Part shown: positions 8,337-17,615 of the stretch, piece after piece
How the letters are laid out: every line of letters starts with the position of its first letter
How positions within the stretch are numbered: the first letter of the stretch is position 1
Assembly (NCBI GenBank): GCA_022649165.1
Contig: JALCNR010000004.1
Coordinates: forward strand, 62,001 to 126,000
DNA: 64,000 bases
Direction: 5' to 3'
Origin: Actinomyces sp.
Lineage (GTDB): Bacteria; Actinomycetota; Actinomycetes; Actinomycetales; Actinomycetaceae
The notes under the pieces: generated by a model
The model's database searches: none
The model's input: the letters and a program-made list of their open reading frames with translations, nothing else
What the model was told of the DNA's origin: nothing
Translations under genes and position numbers: made by a program

Positions 8337-9034
8337 CGGCGATCCTGGTGATCGAGGACGAGGACTCCTACCGGGAGCCGCTGGCGTTCAACCTGCGTCG
8401 AGACGGCTTCGAGGTGGGGGAGGCGGCCGACGGCGAGCGCGGCCTCGAGCTGGCGCTAGCGGGACGCTACGACCTGGTGCTGCTGGATCTCATGCTCCCG
8501 GGGATGTCCGGCACCGAGGTGTGCCGGCGTCTGCGCCAGTCCTCGGATGTGCCCATCATCATGGTGACCGCCAAGGATGATGTGGTGGACCGCGTCGTGG
8601 GCCTGGAGCTGGGGGCCGACGACTATGTGAGCAAGCCGTACAGCTACCGTGAGCTCCTGGCCCGCGTGCGCGCGGTCCTGCGCCGCCGCCTTCCCGTCGC
8701 GGCGGAGGAGGGTGACGACGAGGCCCTCGTGGTCGGATCCGTCGAGGTGCGCGTCGAGCGCCACGAGGTCCTGGTCGACGGGCAGCCGGTCGCGATGCCC
8801 CTGCGGGAGTTCGAGCTGCTGGAGTACCTGGCGCGCAACGCGGACCGCGTGCTCACGCGCGGCCAGCTGATGGACCGCGTGTGGGGAGCGGACTACGTCG
8901 GAGACACGAAGACCTTGGACGTCCACGTGAAACGGGTGCGTGCGAAGATCGAGCCCGATCCCGCCCATCCGGTGCGCCTGCTGACCGTGAGGGGCTTGGG
9001 CTACAAGCTCGTCTCCGAACCGCCGTCCGTCTGA
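8333..9034 (+). CDS. regX3: Response regulator RegX3-like, OmpR family
   Basis: This 233-residue regulator pairs with SenX3. The receiver domain (1-115) has the acidic pair ED at residues 9-10, the phospho-accepting Asp in LVLLDLMLPG, the Thr in MVTAKD, and the Lys in SKPYSYREL. The C-terminal OmpR/PhoB winged helix (about 135-230) has LREFELLEYL and a recognition-helix region DTKTLDVHVKRVRAKIE. It likely binds the PHO-box repeats upstream of phoU. ATGA overlap with senX3 means coupled translation. Confidence 0.94.
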   Translation: MTAILVIEDEDSYREPLAFNLRRDGFEVGEAADGERGLELALAGRYDLVLLDLMLPGMSGTEVCRRLRQSSDVPIIMVTAKDDVVDRVVGLELGADDYVSKPYSYRELLARVRAVLRRRLPVAAEEGDDEALVVGSVEVRVERHEVLVDGQPVAMPLREFELLEYLARNADRVLTRGQLMDRVWGADYVGDTKTLDVHVKRVRAKIEPDPAHPVRLLTVRGLGYKLVSEPPSV

Positions 9035-9048
9035 CGGGCGAGCCCCGG

Positions 9049-9064
9049 GAGGCGTTCCCGCCTC
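9049..9064 (+). terminator. Short hairpin after regX3
   Basis: GAGGCG, loop TTCC, CGCCTC starts 14 nt after the regX3 stop. A second GC-rich hairpin (around 9086-9103) follows. Neither has a T-run. Confidence 0.45.
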
Positions 9065-9193
9065 GGACGGGGACGCCGACGGCAGGGCCGGCGCGTGCGC
9101 CGGCGCCGCCCTCGCGCGAACGGCGCGTTCCGCGCACAGGCGGCAGACCTTACCCCTCGCCGAGGGCGAACGGCCACTCGACGCGCCAGCTGG

Positions 9194-9199
9194 TAGAAT
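9194..9199 (+). promoter_or_regulatory. -10 box for carD
   Basis: TAGAAT is a strong -10 about 37 nt before the carD start. No clear -35 is visible; a 5' leader of about 30 nt carrying AGGGAGA is expected. Confidence 0.5.
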
Positions 9200-9235
9200 C
9201 GGTGCATCGCGTCGAGTCACAGGGAGAACAATTTC

Positions 9236-9757
9236 ATGTCGTTCACCGTTGGACAGACGGTCGTCTATCCCCATCACGGGGCCGCCACGATCGAGGAGAT
9301 CTCCACTCGGAAGATCCGCGGGGAGGAGAAGACCTACCTCACGCTCCGCGTCACACAGGGCGATCTCACCATCCAGGTCCCCGCGGAGAACGTCGACCTG
9401 GTCGGCGTCCGTGACGTCGTCAACGAGGAGGGCCTCGAGGAGGTCATCTCCGTGCTGCGCGCCCCCTATGTCGAGGAGCCCACCAACTGGTCGCGCCGCT
9501 TCAAGGCGAACCAGGAGAAGATCGCGACCGGCGACATCGTCAAGGTGTCCGAGGTGGTGCGCGACCTCACACGCCGGGACGAGCACAAGAAGCTCTCCAC
9601 CGGTGAGAAGCGCATGCTCACCAAGGCCCGGCAGATCCTCACCTCCGAGCTGGCGCTTGCCCGCCACATCGACAAGGTCCGCGCCGCCGAGCGCTTGGAC
9701 TCGATCCTGGCCGAGGGCGAGGAGGCCGCCGATCCGGAGGCCGTCGCCTCCCGCTGA
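9236..9757 (+). CDS. carD: CarD-family RNA-polymerase-binding regulator
   Basis: This 173-residue protein matches the CarD/CdnL family of open-complex stabilisers that bind the RNA polymerase beta subunit. The N-terminal RNAP-interaction domain (1-55) starts [17 protein letters not shown]. The C-terminal helical DNA-binding domain (about 65-160) contains [13 protein letters not shown], whose Trp wedges into the -10 upstream edge. Length and order are normal. AGGGAGA precedes the ATG. The carD-ispD arrangement is a standard actinobacterial neighbourhood, with 11 nt between the two genes. Confidence 0.95.
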   Translation: MSFTVGQTVVYPHHGAATIEEISTRKIRGEEKTYLTLRVTQGDLTIQVPAENVDLVGVRDVVNEEGLEEVISVLRAPYVEEPTNWSRRFKANQEKIATGDIVKVSEVVRDLTRRDEHKKLSTGEKRMLTKARQILTSELALARHIDKVRAAERLDSILAEGEEAADPEAVASR

Positions 9758-9768
9758 TCCGGGCGCCC

Positions 9769-10563
9769 ATGAGCGTGCCCGAGCCCGCCCTGGCAGTGGT
9801 GACCGCCGCCGGCTCTGGGACCAGGCTGGGATGCGAGGGTCCCAAGGCGCTGGTCCCCGTCGCCGGCGAGCCGATGGTCCGCCGCGCCGTCCGGATGCTG
9901 GCCCTCGCCGGGATCGCGGGAGTCGTCGTGACCGCGCCCGAGGAGTCCCTGGCGGCCTTCCGCGTGGCCGTTGAGGGAATCCGGGACGAGGCGGGCGCGG
10001 CCATCCCCGTCGAAGTGACGGCGGGTTCCGCATTCTCGCGGCAGGCCTCCGTCGCCCGTGGGCTGGACGCGCTGCCGGATCTGGCGGCGCGCGCCGGGGC
10101 GGCGCTGGACGACGCGACGCCCGTCCTCGTCCACGACGCCGCCCGATGCCTGACGCCGCCCGACCTCGTCCGCCGCGTCGTCGCGGCGGTCCGCTCCGGG
10201 GCCGGGGCCGTTGTGCCGGGTCTGCCCGTCACCGACACGCTCAAAAAGGTCGGGGAGGGGCCCGCGGAAGGATCGCTGCCGGTCGTCGGCACCCCCGACC
10301 GCACCCGGCTGCGGGCCGTCCAGACCCCCCAGGGTTTCCGATGGGGCGTGCTGAGGCGCGCACACCGCGCCGCCCGGGGCCTCGGCGGATCGGAGTCGAC
10401 GGCGGCCACGGACGACGCCTCGCTGGTGGAGGCCCTCGGGCTCACCGTCGTCATGGTGCCGGGGGACCTGATGGCGCTCAAAGTGACGACGCGCTCCGAC
10501 CTGCTGTTGGCCGGGCTGCTGGCGAGCGTCGACGGCGAGGGGTCGGGCCTCGGGGGGAAGTGA
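9769..10563 (+). CDS. ispD: 2-C-methyl-D-erythritol 4-phosphate cytidylyltransferase
   Basis: This 264-residue enzyme transfers CMP from CTP to MEP in the non-mevalonate isoprenoid pathway. The nucleotide-binding motif AAGSGTRLG (about 12-20) and PKAL (about 25-28) are followed by VHDAARCLTPPDLV near 123-136. It is a little longer than the usual 230 residues because of inserts around residues 65 and 155. It lies 11 nt after carD and probably shares its transcript. The next enzyme in the shared pathway, ispF, is found 1.6 kb downstream after a transporter gene. Confidence 0.93.
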   Translation: MSVPEPALAVVTAAGSGTRLGCEGPKALVPVAGEPMVRRAVRMLALAGIAGVVVTAPEESLAAFRVAVEGIRDEAGAAIPVEVTAGSAFSRQASVARGLDALPDLAARAGAALDDATPVLVHDAARCLTPPDLVRRVVAAVRSGAGAVVPGLPVTDTLKKVGEGPAEGSLPVVGTPDRTRLRAVQTPQGFRWGVLRRAHRAARGLGGSESTAATDDASLVEALGLTVVMVPGDLMALKVTTRSDLLLAGLLASVDGEGSGLGGK

Positions 10564-10654
10564 ACCCAGGCGGTCACCTCCACGTGGTAGTTTGCGCACG
10601 ACGGGCCCGGGATCTGGATTCCCGGCCCGCGCCGCGCACAGGAAGCGACTCACG

Positions 10655-12049
10655 ATGACTCACCTCGTTCCGACCGCCCCGGCCGCCTCCGCGGCGTCCG
10701 CCGACGATCCGAAACCCCGAATCCTCACCCCGCGGATCCTCGGCTGGGCGTTCTGGGACTGGGGGTCGGCCGCCTTCAACGCGGTCGCCACGACATTCGT
10801 GTTCTCGGTGTATCTCACCAGCGACGGCATGTTCACCGACAAGGCCACCGCCACCGAACACCTGTCCACCGGCCTGACCGTCGCCGGCGTCCTCATCGCC
10901 CTCCTGGCCCCCGTCACCGGGCAGCGCGCGGACCGTCGCGGCAGGGGCGGGGTGTGGCTGGGATGGTTCACGGCGGCGGTCGTCGTCTGCCTGGGACTCA
11001 TGTTCTTCGTCGCCCCCGACAGCCCGCTGGGCCGGGAGGGCGCGCTCTGGCTGGGGATCGGGCTGCTGGGCCTCGGCAACGTCTTCTTCGAGTTCGCCTC
11101 CGTCAACTACAACGCGATGCTCAACCACATCTCGACGAAGCGGACGATGGGGAGGATCTCCGGACTGGGATGGGGGCTGGGATACGTCGGCGGCATCGTC
11201 CTGCTGCTCATCCTGTTCGTCGGGTTCATCAACCCGGAGGTCGGCTGGTTCGGCGTGACCGCGCAGAACGGCCTCAACGTCCGGGTATCGATGCTGGTGG
11301 CGGCCCTGTGGTTCGGCGTGTCCGCGCTGCCGGTGATCCTCAACCCGCCCCGGCCCGCCCACCCCGGCCACGACACCGGGCGCGAGTCCCTCATCGACTC
11401 CTACCGGAAGCTCTGGGGCACGATCGTCTCGTTGTTCCGCGAGGCGCCGCACACTCTGTCCTTCCTCATCGCCTCCGCGATCTACCGCGACGGGCTGGCC
11501 GGGGTGTTCACCTTCGGGGCGATCATCGCCGCCTCGGTGTTCGGGTTCTCGTCCTCGGAGGTCATCGTCTTCGCGATCGCCGCGAACGTCGTGGCGGGGC
11601 TCGCCACCATCGCCTTCGGCGCGCTCGACGACAGGGTGGGGCCGAAACGGGTCATCATGATCTCACTGGTGTGCATGGTCGCCGCGGGGCTGGGGGTCTT
11701 CGCCCTGAGCGGGCGGGGGCCGATGGTGTTCTGGATCCTCGGCCTGATCCTGTGCGTGTTCGTCGGTCCCGCCCAGTCGGCCTCCCGGTCCTTCCTGGGA
11801 CGCGTCATCCCGGAGGGCCGCGAGGGGGAGGTCTTCGGCCTGTACGCGACCACCGGCCGGGCCGTGTCCTTCCTGTCGCCCCTGCTCTACGGTGTGTTCA
11901 TCCGCATCGGCCGGGCGTTCGGTCCGGAGGGCGGCGATCCCACTGCCTGGGGGATCCTCGGGATCATCGTGATCCTGGCCGCCGGGCTGGCACTGCTGGC
12001 TCCCATCAGGACGGAGCGGGCGCATCTGGATATCTACCGCGAGGGTTGA
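10655..12049 (+). CDS. MFS transporter, UMF1/Atg22-like
   Basis: This 464-residue protein has 12 predicted membrane helices. The N-terminal segment RILGWAFWDWGSAAFNAVATT is the hallmark of the UMF1 (Atg22-like) branch of the major facilitator superfamily. RADRRGRGG, a cytoplasmic loop 2-3 basic motif, follows near residue 92. The substrate is not known; fungal members export amino acids from the vacuole. AGGAAG is 9 nt upstream of ATG 10655, and a TAGTTT -10 candidate lies at 10588-10593. The gene interrupts the ispD-ispF order usual in actinobacteria. Confidence 0.82.
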   Translation: MTHLVPTAPAASAASADDPKPRILTPRILGWAFWDWGSAAFNAVATTFVFSVYLTSDGMFTDKATATEHLSTGLTVAGVLIALLAPVTGQRADRRGRGGVWLGWFTAAVVVCLGLMFFVAPDSPLGREGALWLGIGLLGLGNVFFEFASVNYNAMLNHISTKRTMGRISGLGWGLGYVGGIVLLLILFVGFINPEVGWFGVTAQNGLNVRVSMLVAALWFGVSALPVILNPPRPAHPGHDTGRESLIDSYRKLWGTIVSLFREAPHTLSFLIASAIYRDGLAGVFTFGAIIAASVFGFSSSEVIVFAIAANVVAGLATIAFGALDDRVGPKRVIMISLVCMVAAGLGVFALSGRGPMVFWILGLILCVFVGPAQSASRSFLGRVIPEGREGEVFGLYATTGRAVSFLSPLLYGVFIRIGRAFGPEGGDPTAWGILGIIVILAAGLALLAPIRTERAHLDIYREG

Positions 12050-12143
12050 TCCGATCCCTTGGCTGGGTCGTGGAGAGCGTCGGGCTGCGCCGAGGACGAG
12101 GCTCGATGCGATCCGGAGGCTTTTCAAGGCCGTTTCCGGCACC

Positions 12144-12162
12144 GAACCTCGTGCCGGGCGCC
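12144..12162 (-). repeat. Possible half copy of the palindromic repeat at 25148 and 26384
   Basis: The minus strand reads GGCGCCCGGCACGAGGTTC, close to the left arm of the 25148 element. The partner arm is not present here. It sits between the UMF1 gene and ispF. Confidence 0.3.
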
Positions 12163-12196
12163 TGAGCGGGCGTGAACCACGCGCTCGGCGCCCGGG

Positions 12197-12202
12197 TAGT
12201 CT
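12197..12202 (+). promoter_or_regulatory. -10 box for leaderless ispF transcript
   Basis: TAGTCT ends 6 nt before the ATG, with no ribosome site. An identical 20-bp promoter-start segment recurs at 14668-14687. Confidence 0.55.
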
Positions 12203-12208
12203 GGCGCC

Positions 12209-12754
12209 ATGGCCATCCCTTTCCGTGTCGGTCAGGCCCTTGACGTCCACGCCTTCGCATCTTTCCCGAGGGGGGACGGCTCATCCGAGCAGGAGACGCC
12301 CTCGTCGCCCCCGATGATGCTGGCCTGCCTGGAGTGGCCGGGTGAGCCGGCGTTGGTTGGGCATTCGGATGGCGACGTCGCCGCGCACGCTTTGTGTGAT
12401 GCGCTGTTGGGGGCGGCGGGATTGGGCGATATGGGGACGAACTTCGGGACGGATCGGCCTGAGTGGGCGGGGGCGTCTGGTGAGGTGTTCCTTGGCGAGG
12501 TTGTTGCCCGTCTGGTGTGTGCCGGTTGGGTGCCGGTCAATGCGACGGTGCAGGTGATCGGGAACCGGCCGCGGATGGCCCAACGCCTGGAAGAGGCCTC
12601 GGCCCGGATGAGCGGGATCGTCGGCGCGGCGGTGAACGTGTCGGCGACGACGACGGACGGCCTGGGGTTCACCGGGCGCGGCGAGGGGCTGGCCGCGCAG
12701 GCGGCCGTCCTCATCGCGCGCGTCCCGGACGGCCCCGGGACGCCGCGGCCGTGA
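12209..12754 (+). CDS. ispF: 2-C-methyl-D-erythritol 2,4-cyclodiphosphate synthase
   Basis: This 181-residue protein is IspF, which cyclises CDP-ME 2-phosphate to MEcPP. The metal ligands are in DVHAF (Asp and His, residues 12-14) and in [18 protein letters not shown] (about 51-68). The substrate loop [15 protein letters not shown] is at about 149-163. A 12-residue Ser/Pro-rich insertion follows the first metal motif. Codon choice between 12340 and 12600 shifts to G/T-ending codons (GTT, TTG, GGG), unlike both flanks. The 75 bp at 12524-12598 recur with one mismatch at 14769-14843. A leaderless start at 12209 is indicated by TAGTCT. Confidence 0.93.
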   Translation: MAIPFRVGQALDVHAFASFPRGDGSSEQETPSSPPMMLACLEWPGEPALVGHSDGDVAAHALCDALLGAAGLGDMGTNFGTDRPEWAGASGEVFLGEVVARLVCAGWVPVNATVQVIGNRPRMAQRLEEASARMSGIVGAAVNVSATTTDGLGFTGRGEGLAAQAAVLIARVPDGPGTPRP

Positions 12755-13253
12755 CGGACCGGGCGAGGACGCCCTCGAAGTAGCCGTACCCGAGGGAGAT
12801 GAACGGCTGGGCGTACAGGTCGGTGAGCGCGGCCACGCCGTTCTTCTCGAAGAACTTGCTGAGCGGCAGCGCCAGGTCGGGGTAGAAGGTGCCGTAGTGG
12901 CCGTTCGCGTCGTAGCCCGGGTACCTGTTCTTGAGGATGCGATCCAGCTTGTTCAGCTGGCACATCAGGCGCGCGCCCTTCCACAGGTTGAGGCCGGTGA
13001 AGGGCCGGTACAGCTTGCCGTCTGGGCGGCGGAAGTCGGTGTGCGCAAGCGACTCGGGCCCTCCCTCCGGGACGCCGGCGGCCGCGCCGAGCTCCTTGAC
13101 GGTGTCGTAGTTGGGCACGCCCATGATGGCGCCCGTCTCGATGCTCTTGCCGCGTAGCTTCGGCGAGTACGTCTTGCCGCCGACCCGGTCGTTCGCCTCC
13201 AGGACCGTGTAGTCGTGGTAACCCTTCTTTTAGAGGAAGTGGGCGGCGGCCAG
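12755..13253 (-). pseudogene. Remnant of an FAD/NAD(P)-binding oxidoreductase
   Basis: About 165 residues of a flavin oxidoreductase remain. The piece begins LAAAHFL at 13253, directly after where a GxGxxG motif should be. It continues past a TAA stop (13232-13230) into GYHDYTVLEANDRVGGKTYS, the typical end of the FAD Rossmann fold. It ends GYGYFEG just before ispF. Both ends are lost: the N-terminal glycine motif and the C-terminal two thirds. An internal ATG at 13124 opens a frame to 12711, but a working enzyme is not possible. The right-hand join fuses it out of frame to the SRPBCC gene. Confidence 0.75.
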
Positions 13254-14106
13254 TCGGGTCGTCGGTGAACGGCGCGCGCAGCGCGGCCACGCGCGGGAAG
13301 TCGCGCGAGTAGCGGGTCTGAGGGTAGGGGTATTTCTTCTGCAACTGAGGATCCGTCGCGTACGCGCGGCCCATGAGCCGCGCGTAGAGGCGCATCGCCG
13401 GAGGTTTGGGCTCCTCGTGGCGGGCGGAGGACTCGATCTTCTTCGACAGGCGGCGGTTCATGATCTGTCCGCCGGAGTCGATGACGAGGCCCATCAGCGC
13501 ATGGACGACCGGGTTCGTGTTGGGACCGACCAGGATGTTCCACCGGCAGTACAGCCGCGTGCGCCGCCCGCCGTCCAGAGGCTCCAGAGCATAGGTGTGG
13601 TTCCACTTGGTGAAGTCCATGAGCGGGGTCAGGATGAAGCTGCCGCCCGGAGTCCACGTGGGGTCGCGGCTGTCGCCGTACCACACCAGGTACTTGCCGG
13701 GCACCATGTCGGCGACCTCGCAGCCCCACCCGGCGTAGCTCCAGGCGAAGAGGTCCCCGGGCGCGTAGGCGTCGGGCTCTTGGTGTTCCGGCTGGAGGGT
13801 GTACATGTTGTCCACCGACATCCTGAACAGCTTCTCGAAGAACGTGAAGCTGTAGAAGCCGGCCTTGGCCGGGTGCAGCTGGTAGATGTGCTTCCACACC
13901 TCCTCCACCGGCGCGTCGAGATCGGCGGCCTGGGTCATGCGGGCGGCCTCCGGCTCGGGAGTCGCCTTGATCGGGTCGGCGTACAGGGCGACGAAGGCCT
14001 TCATGCCGCCGTAGACGGCGCCCGCGGCGGCGGTCGGGACCAGCAGCGCCAGCGCTGCTGTGCGGAGCCTCCCGCTTGTCCTCGTCGTACCCGGTGAATG
14101 CGCCAT
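13254..14106 (-). CDS. SRPBCC-domain membrane-anchored protein, C-terminus fused to remnant
   Basis: This reading frame starts MAHSPGTTRTSGRL, with an uncleaved signal or anchor at residues 13-35. An SRPBCC/polyketide-cyclase-like domain (about 55-220) follows: DLDAPVEEVWKHIYQ is the first strand-helix, and YALEPLDGGRRTRLYCRW is a late strand. It is coding-like for 284 residues, to about 13254. There the frame runs on antisense through the oxidoreductase remnant and ispF without a stop until 12232. So the natural C-terminus and stop were lost by deletion. GAAGGAG precedes the ATG. The function is unknown; it was probably an operon with the upstream TetR gene. Confidence 0.6.
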
Positions 14107-14157
14107 CGTCTTCTCCTTCGACTCCGTGGTGGTGTTCGATGGTTCCCCTCGGCGGGC

Positions 14158-14670
14158 TCACGCGTCCGTGCGCATGCCATGTCCGTTGGGAAGCTGCGGG
14201 GTGCGGGCGAGCTGGTCCAAGGTCAGCTCCTTGAGATGGAGCGACTGGTAGACGCTGTCGGCCAGCACGACGTCGGGGATCTCGGGGTGGAGGCGCATCC
14301 GGTCGACGACGCCGTGGAGCAGGACCAGGCAGGCGTCGCGCAGATGGGCGACGGGCGGACCGTAGGCCGACATGTAGCTGGCCAGCGTCGTGCGGATGAA
14401 CTCGTCGGCGAGCTGGTCCACGACCCGGTCGGTGAGCCGCACGTGGAACCGGGCGTTCTCCGGCTGGTTCATGTCCGGGATCAGAGGCGGGTCGGGAAAG
14501 AGCAATTCGCGCAGCAGGGCCACCCACTCGACGGCCGTGTGGTGGACGTGTCCGCGGCTACGGTGGGCGTCCCACTGGTCGAAGCGGGCGACCATGTCGT
14601 CGACGACCTCTCGCAGGACGGCGTCGATGAGCGAGTCGCGCGTGGGGAAATAGTGGTAGACGAGTCCCCG
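14158..14670 (-). pseudogene. TetR-family regulator lacking its N-terminal HTH
   Basis: About 170 residues of a TetR repressor remain. They start at the end of the recognition helix, GLVYHYFPTRDSLIDAVL, and continue through the ligand-binding helices to a stop at 14158. The first 35 or so residues (HTH helices 1-2) and the start codon are missing. At about 14670 the sequence switches to the ispF-like promoter and leader. The antisense frame continues open through that segment but encodes nothing TetR-like. It lies 51 nt upstream of the SRPBCC gene, which it probably once controlled. Confidence 0.72.
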
Positions 14671-14672
14671 GG

Positions 14673-14678
14673 TAGTCT
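14673..14678 (+). promoter_or_regulatory. Duplicated ispF-type -10 box
   Basis: TAGTCT ends 6 nt before ATG 14685, inside a 20-bp segment identical to the ispF promoter and start. It now drives the ispF-derived leader ORF and the MFS gene. Confidence 0.5.
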
Positions 14679-14684
14679 GGCGCC

Positions 14685-14849
14685 ATGACCATCCCTTTTC
14701 GTGCCGGCCAGGCTGTTGATGTCCATACCTTGGCGTCTTCGCCGTCGTCGATGACGCCGGCGTGCGCTGGTTGGGTGCCGGTCGATGCGACGGTGCAGGT
14801 GATCGGGAACCGGCCGCGGATGGCCCAACGCCTGGAAGAGGCCGCATGA
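14685..14849 (+). pseudogene. 54-codon ispF-derived leader ORF
   Basis: An intact frame begins MTIPFRAGQAVDVHTLASSP, clearly related to the IspF N-terminus. It then jumps in frame to [18 protein letters not shown] and ends RLEEAA. About 55 central codons with the catalytic GHSDGD region, and the whole C-terminus, are missing, so it cannot be IspF. Its TGA overlaps the ATG of the MFS gene (ATGA). The GGAAGAGG at 14833-14840, part of the ispF sequence, is placed as that gene's ribosome site. The 3' 75 bp are almost identical to ispF while the 5' part is diverged. It may act only as a translated leader. Confidence 0.7.
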
Positions 14850-16081
14850 CGGTGCGTTCCGGCGACCCGGCTCGCATCGCGTGGGGCGCGCTGGTCCCCG
14901 TGCTGCTGGTCACCGCCTGCCTGCGCGCGCCCATGTCCTCGGTGAGCCCGCTCGTGGATCTCATCGGCTCTGACACGGGGCTGGCCGCGTGGGCGCTCGG
15001 ACTGCTCACGACCGTGCCGCTGCTAGCCTTCGCCGTGGTGTCCCCGCTGGCCGGCCGCGTCGCCGGGAGGCTGGGCATCGAGCCGGCGATCGCCGTGTCG
15101 CTGGCAGTCCTGGCCCTGGGAGTCGGCGTGCGCTCCCTGCCGTCGGTCGTCGCGCTCTATGCCGGAACCGCGCTGATCGGCGCCGGCATCGCGGTGTGCA
15201 ATGTGCTGGTGCCCGCCGTCCTCAAGAGGGACTTCCCGCAGTCGATCTCGGCGCTCACCGGCCTGTACTCCGGGGTGATGGCCGGCGTCTCCGGCATCGC
15301 CTCCGCGTCCGCGGTCCCCCTGGCCGCCGGATTCGCCGGGCGATGGCGGCTCACGCTCGCCTTGGTCGCGGTGGTCGTCCTCATCGCCGCCCTCGCGTGG
15401 CTTCCGCGCCTGCGATCCGGGTGGACGGCGCCCCCGACGACCGTGGCCGGGACGGGCGCGCCCGCGGCGGGACCCGCGCTGGGCGGCGGCGCGCGCATGC
15501 TCCGATCCCCGGCGGCGTGGGCCGTGTCGGCCTTCATGGGCCTCCAGTCTGCGACTTTCTACATGCTGCTGGCGTGGCTGCCCACCATGGAGAAGACCCA
15601 CGGCCTGAGCGCCGCGACCGCCGGCAGTCATCTCATGCTGCTCATGGTCGTCGGCATCGCCGGCAGCCTGGCCATCGGCCAGTGGATGCAACGGGTCGAC
15701 GACCAGCGGCTGCCCGCCGCGGCCACCGGCGTCGCGATGGCCATCGGCGCCGTCGGCATGGTCGTGGCGCCCGGTTCCGCCGTCGCCTGGGTCGTCGTCA
15801 TGGGCGCCAGCCAGGGGGCGGCCCTGGTGGTCGCGCTGGCCCTGCCCGGGCTGCGCACCCGGACCCCTCAGGAGACCGCCGCGATGGCCGGCATGGCTCA
15901 GTCCCTCGGATATCTGCTCGCGTCGGCGGGGCCCGTCGCCGCCGGTGCGGTCAGCGGCGCCGGCGGGTGGGACTCCGTGCTGTGGATGATCGCCGCCCTG
16001 GCTGCCGCGCAGGTCGCGGTGTCCTTCCTCGCGGCCCGCCCCCGCCCCCGCCTCCGTCCCGGGGCCAGATCCCGGTCGTGA
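14846..16081 (+). CDS. MFS transporter, CynX/NimT-like
   Basis: This 411-residue protein has 12 hydrophobic helices and resembles the cyanate/nitroimidazole (CynX/NimT) branch of the major facilitator superfamily. The N-terminus [14 protein letters not shown] leads into a first helix with [13 protein letters not shown], a segment usual in that branch. The loop 2-3 is AGRVAGRLG. The substrate cannot be told. The start overlaps the stop of the ispF-derived leader, so its expression is probably coupled to that leader's translation and to the copied ispF promoter. Confidence 0.82.
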   Translation: MTVRSGDPARIAWGALVPVLLVTACLRAPMSSVSPLVDLIGSDTGLAAWALGLLTTVPLLAFAVVSPLAGRVAGRLGIEPAIAVSLAVLALGVGVRSLPSVVALYAGTALIGAGIAVCNVLVPAVLKRDFPQSISALTGLYSGVMAGVSGIASASAVPLAAGFAGRWRLTLALVAVVVLIAALAWLPRLRSGWTAPPTTVAGTGAPAAGPALGGGARMLRSPAAWAVSAFMGLQSATFYMLLAWLPTMEKTHGLSAATAGSHLMLLMVVGIAGSLAIGQWMQRVDDQRLPAAATGVAMAIGAVGMVVAPGSAVAWVVVMGASQGAALVVALALPGLRTRTPQETAAMAGMAQSLGYLLASAGPVAAGAVSGAGGWDSVLWMIAALAAAQVAVSFLAARPRPRLRPGARSRS

Positions 16082-16101
16082 GGGCGGGCAGCGCCGCCCT
16101 C
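16080..16101 (+). terminator. Hairpin at the end of the MFS gene
   Basis: GAGGGCGG (16080-16087) pairs with CCGCCCTC (16094-16101). The stem includes part of the stop codon. Confidence 0.55.
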
Positions 16102-16144
16102 GTCACCTGATCTCAGGGGATCCCGGCCCTCCTAGCGCTCCCAC

Positions 16145-16150
16145 TACGAT
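16145..16150 (+). promoter_or_regulatory. -10 box for leaderless cysS transcript
   Basis: TACGAT ends 7 nt before ATG 16158. It overlaps the alternative ATG at 16149, which argues for the later start. Confidence 0.5.
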
Positions 16151-16157
16151 GGGCCGT

Positions 16158-17615
16158 ATGACGGTGCACCTGTACGACTCGAAGACCGCGCGCGTCCAGT
16201 CGTTGGATCCCGTGACGCCCGGACACGTCGGGATCTACTTGTGCGGGGCGACGGTTCAGGGGTCTCCGCATGTCGGCCACCTGCGCAGCGCCGTCGCTTT
16301 CGACGCGCTCATCCGCTGGCTGCGCCGGGCCGGCCTGGACGTGACGTACGTCCGCAACGTCACCGACATCGATGACAAGATCCTCGCCAAGTCCGCGCAG
16401 GCGGGACGCCCGTGGTGGGCGTGGGCCTACCGCTTCGAACGCGAGTTCACCGACGCCTACCGCATCCTCGGCGTCCTGCCCCCCACCTACGAGCCACGCG
16501 CCACGGGCCACATCCCCGACCAGATCGCGCTGGTCCGACGGCTCATCGACCGCGGCCACGCCTACGCGGATCCGGCGTCGGGCTCCGTCTACTTCGACGT
16601 CCACTCCCAGCCCGACTACGGCTCGCTCACCCGTCAGCGCCTGGTCGACATGCGCACCACCGAGGACGACGCTCAGATCGACGCCGCCGTCGAGGCGGGC
16701 AAACGCGACCCCCGAGACTTCGCCCTGTGGAAGGCCGCGAAGCCGGGCGAGCCCGAGACCGCGCAGTGGGACTCGCCATGGGGCCGAGGGCGCCCCGGAT
16801 GGCATCTGGAGTGCTCGGCGATGTCGCGGCGCTATCTCGGCGAGGAGTTCGACATCCACGGCGGTGGCATCGATCTGCGCTTCCCCCACCACGAGAACGA
16901 ACAGGCCCAGTCGCACGGGGCCGGCTGGGGCTTCGCGCGCCTGTGGGTCCACAACGCCTGGGTGACGACCAAGGGCGAGAAGATGTCGAAGTCGCTGGGC
17001 AATGTGCTCTCGATCGAGGCGCTGACGCGCGACTTCCCACCCGCCGTCCTGCGCTGGGCGCTGTCCACCGTCCATCACCGCAGCGCCATCGAATGGGGGC
17101 CGGAGACCCTGCCTGCCGCCGCGCTCGCCTGGGAGCGCTTCTCGGGCTTCGTCGGACGCGCGATCGACGTGGCGGGCGAAGTGCCCCTCGAGGAGGTCCG
17201 CGCCCTGGCTCCCGACGAGCTTCCGGAGGCATTCTCCGCCGCCATGGACGACGACCTCAACGTGGCGGGCGCGCTCGCGGCCGCCCACGAGCACCTGCGC
17301 GCCGGGAACACCGCTCTGGGCGAGGGGGACGCTCCCGCCGTGCGCCGCGAGCAGCTCCTCGTCCGCTCGATGCTCGACATCCTCGGGCTGGATCCCGCCT
17401 CCCCGCAGTGGCGCGACACGCTGGGGGCGGGCGCGGGGTCGGGCGGCGCCGAGCACGAGGCGCTCGAGGCGCTGGTGCGCGCCGTCGTGGAGGAACGCGC
17501 GCAGGCGCGGGCCGCCAAGGACTGGGCGAGGGCAGACGCCCTGCGCGATCGGCTGACCGCGTCGGGCATCGTGCTGGAGGACGGGCGGGGCGGCGCCACC
17601 TGGCGCCTCGCCTGA
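16158..17615 (+). CDS. cysS: Cysteinyl-tRNA synthetase
   Basis: This 485-residue class I synthetase charges tRNA-Cys. The HIGH-type motif SPHVGH is at about residues 35-40, after the zinc-ligand Cys in YLCGATV. The other zinc ligands are in GWHLECS (about 214-220) and the FPHHENE block (about 239-245). KMSKS is at 275-279. A C-terminal anticodon-binding helical domain ([12 protein letters not shown]) follows. This is true CysS rather than the mycothiol ligase MshC, as the C-terminal domain is present and GWHLEC is intact. The ispF-cysS proximity is usual in actinobacteria. Confidence 0.95.
   Translation: MTVHLYDSKTARVQSLDPVTPGHVGIYLCGATVQGSPHVGHLRSAVAFDALIRWLRRAGLDVTYVRNVTDIDDKILAKSAQAGRPWWAWAYRFEREFTDAYRILGVLPPTYEPRATGHIPDQIALVRRLIDRGHAYADPASGSVYFDVHSQPDYGSLTRQRLVDMRTTEDDAQIDAAVEAGKRDPRDFALWKAAKPGEPETAQWDSPWGRGRPGWHLECSAMSRRYLGEEFDIHGGGIDLRFPHHENEQAQSHGAGWGFARLWVHNAWVTTKGEKMSKSLGNVLSIEALTRDFPPAVLRWALSTVHHRSAIEWGPETLPAAALAWERFSGFVGRAIDVAGEVPLEEVRALAPDELPEAFSAAMDDDLNVAGALAAAHEHLRAGNTALGEGDAPAVRREQLLVRSMLDILGLDPASPQWRDTLGAGAGSGGAEHEALEALVRAVVEERAQARAAKDWARADALRDRLTASGIVLEDGRGGATWRLA

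Noticed and set aside
12209-14849. Insertion sequence or transposon bounded by the ispF repeats
   Set aside because: No transposase or terminal inverted repeats are present. The repeats are ispF coding sequence, so recombination is the simpler explanation.
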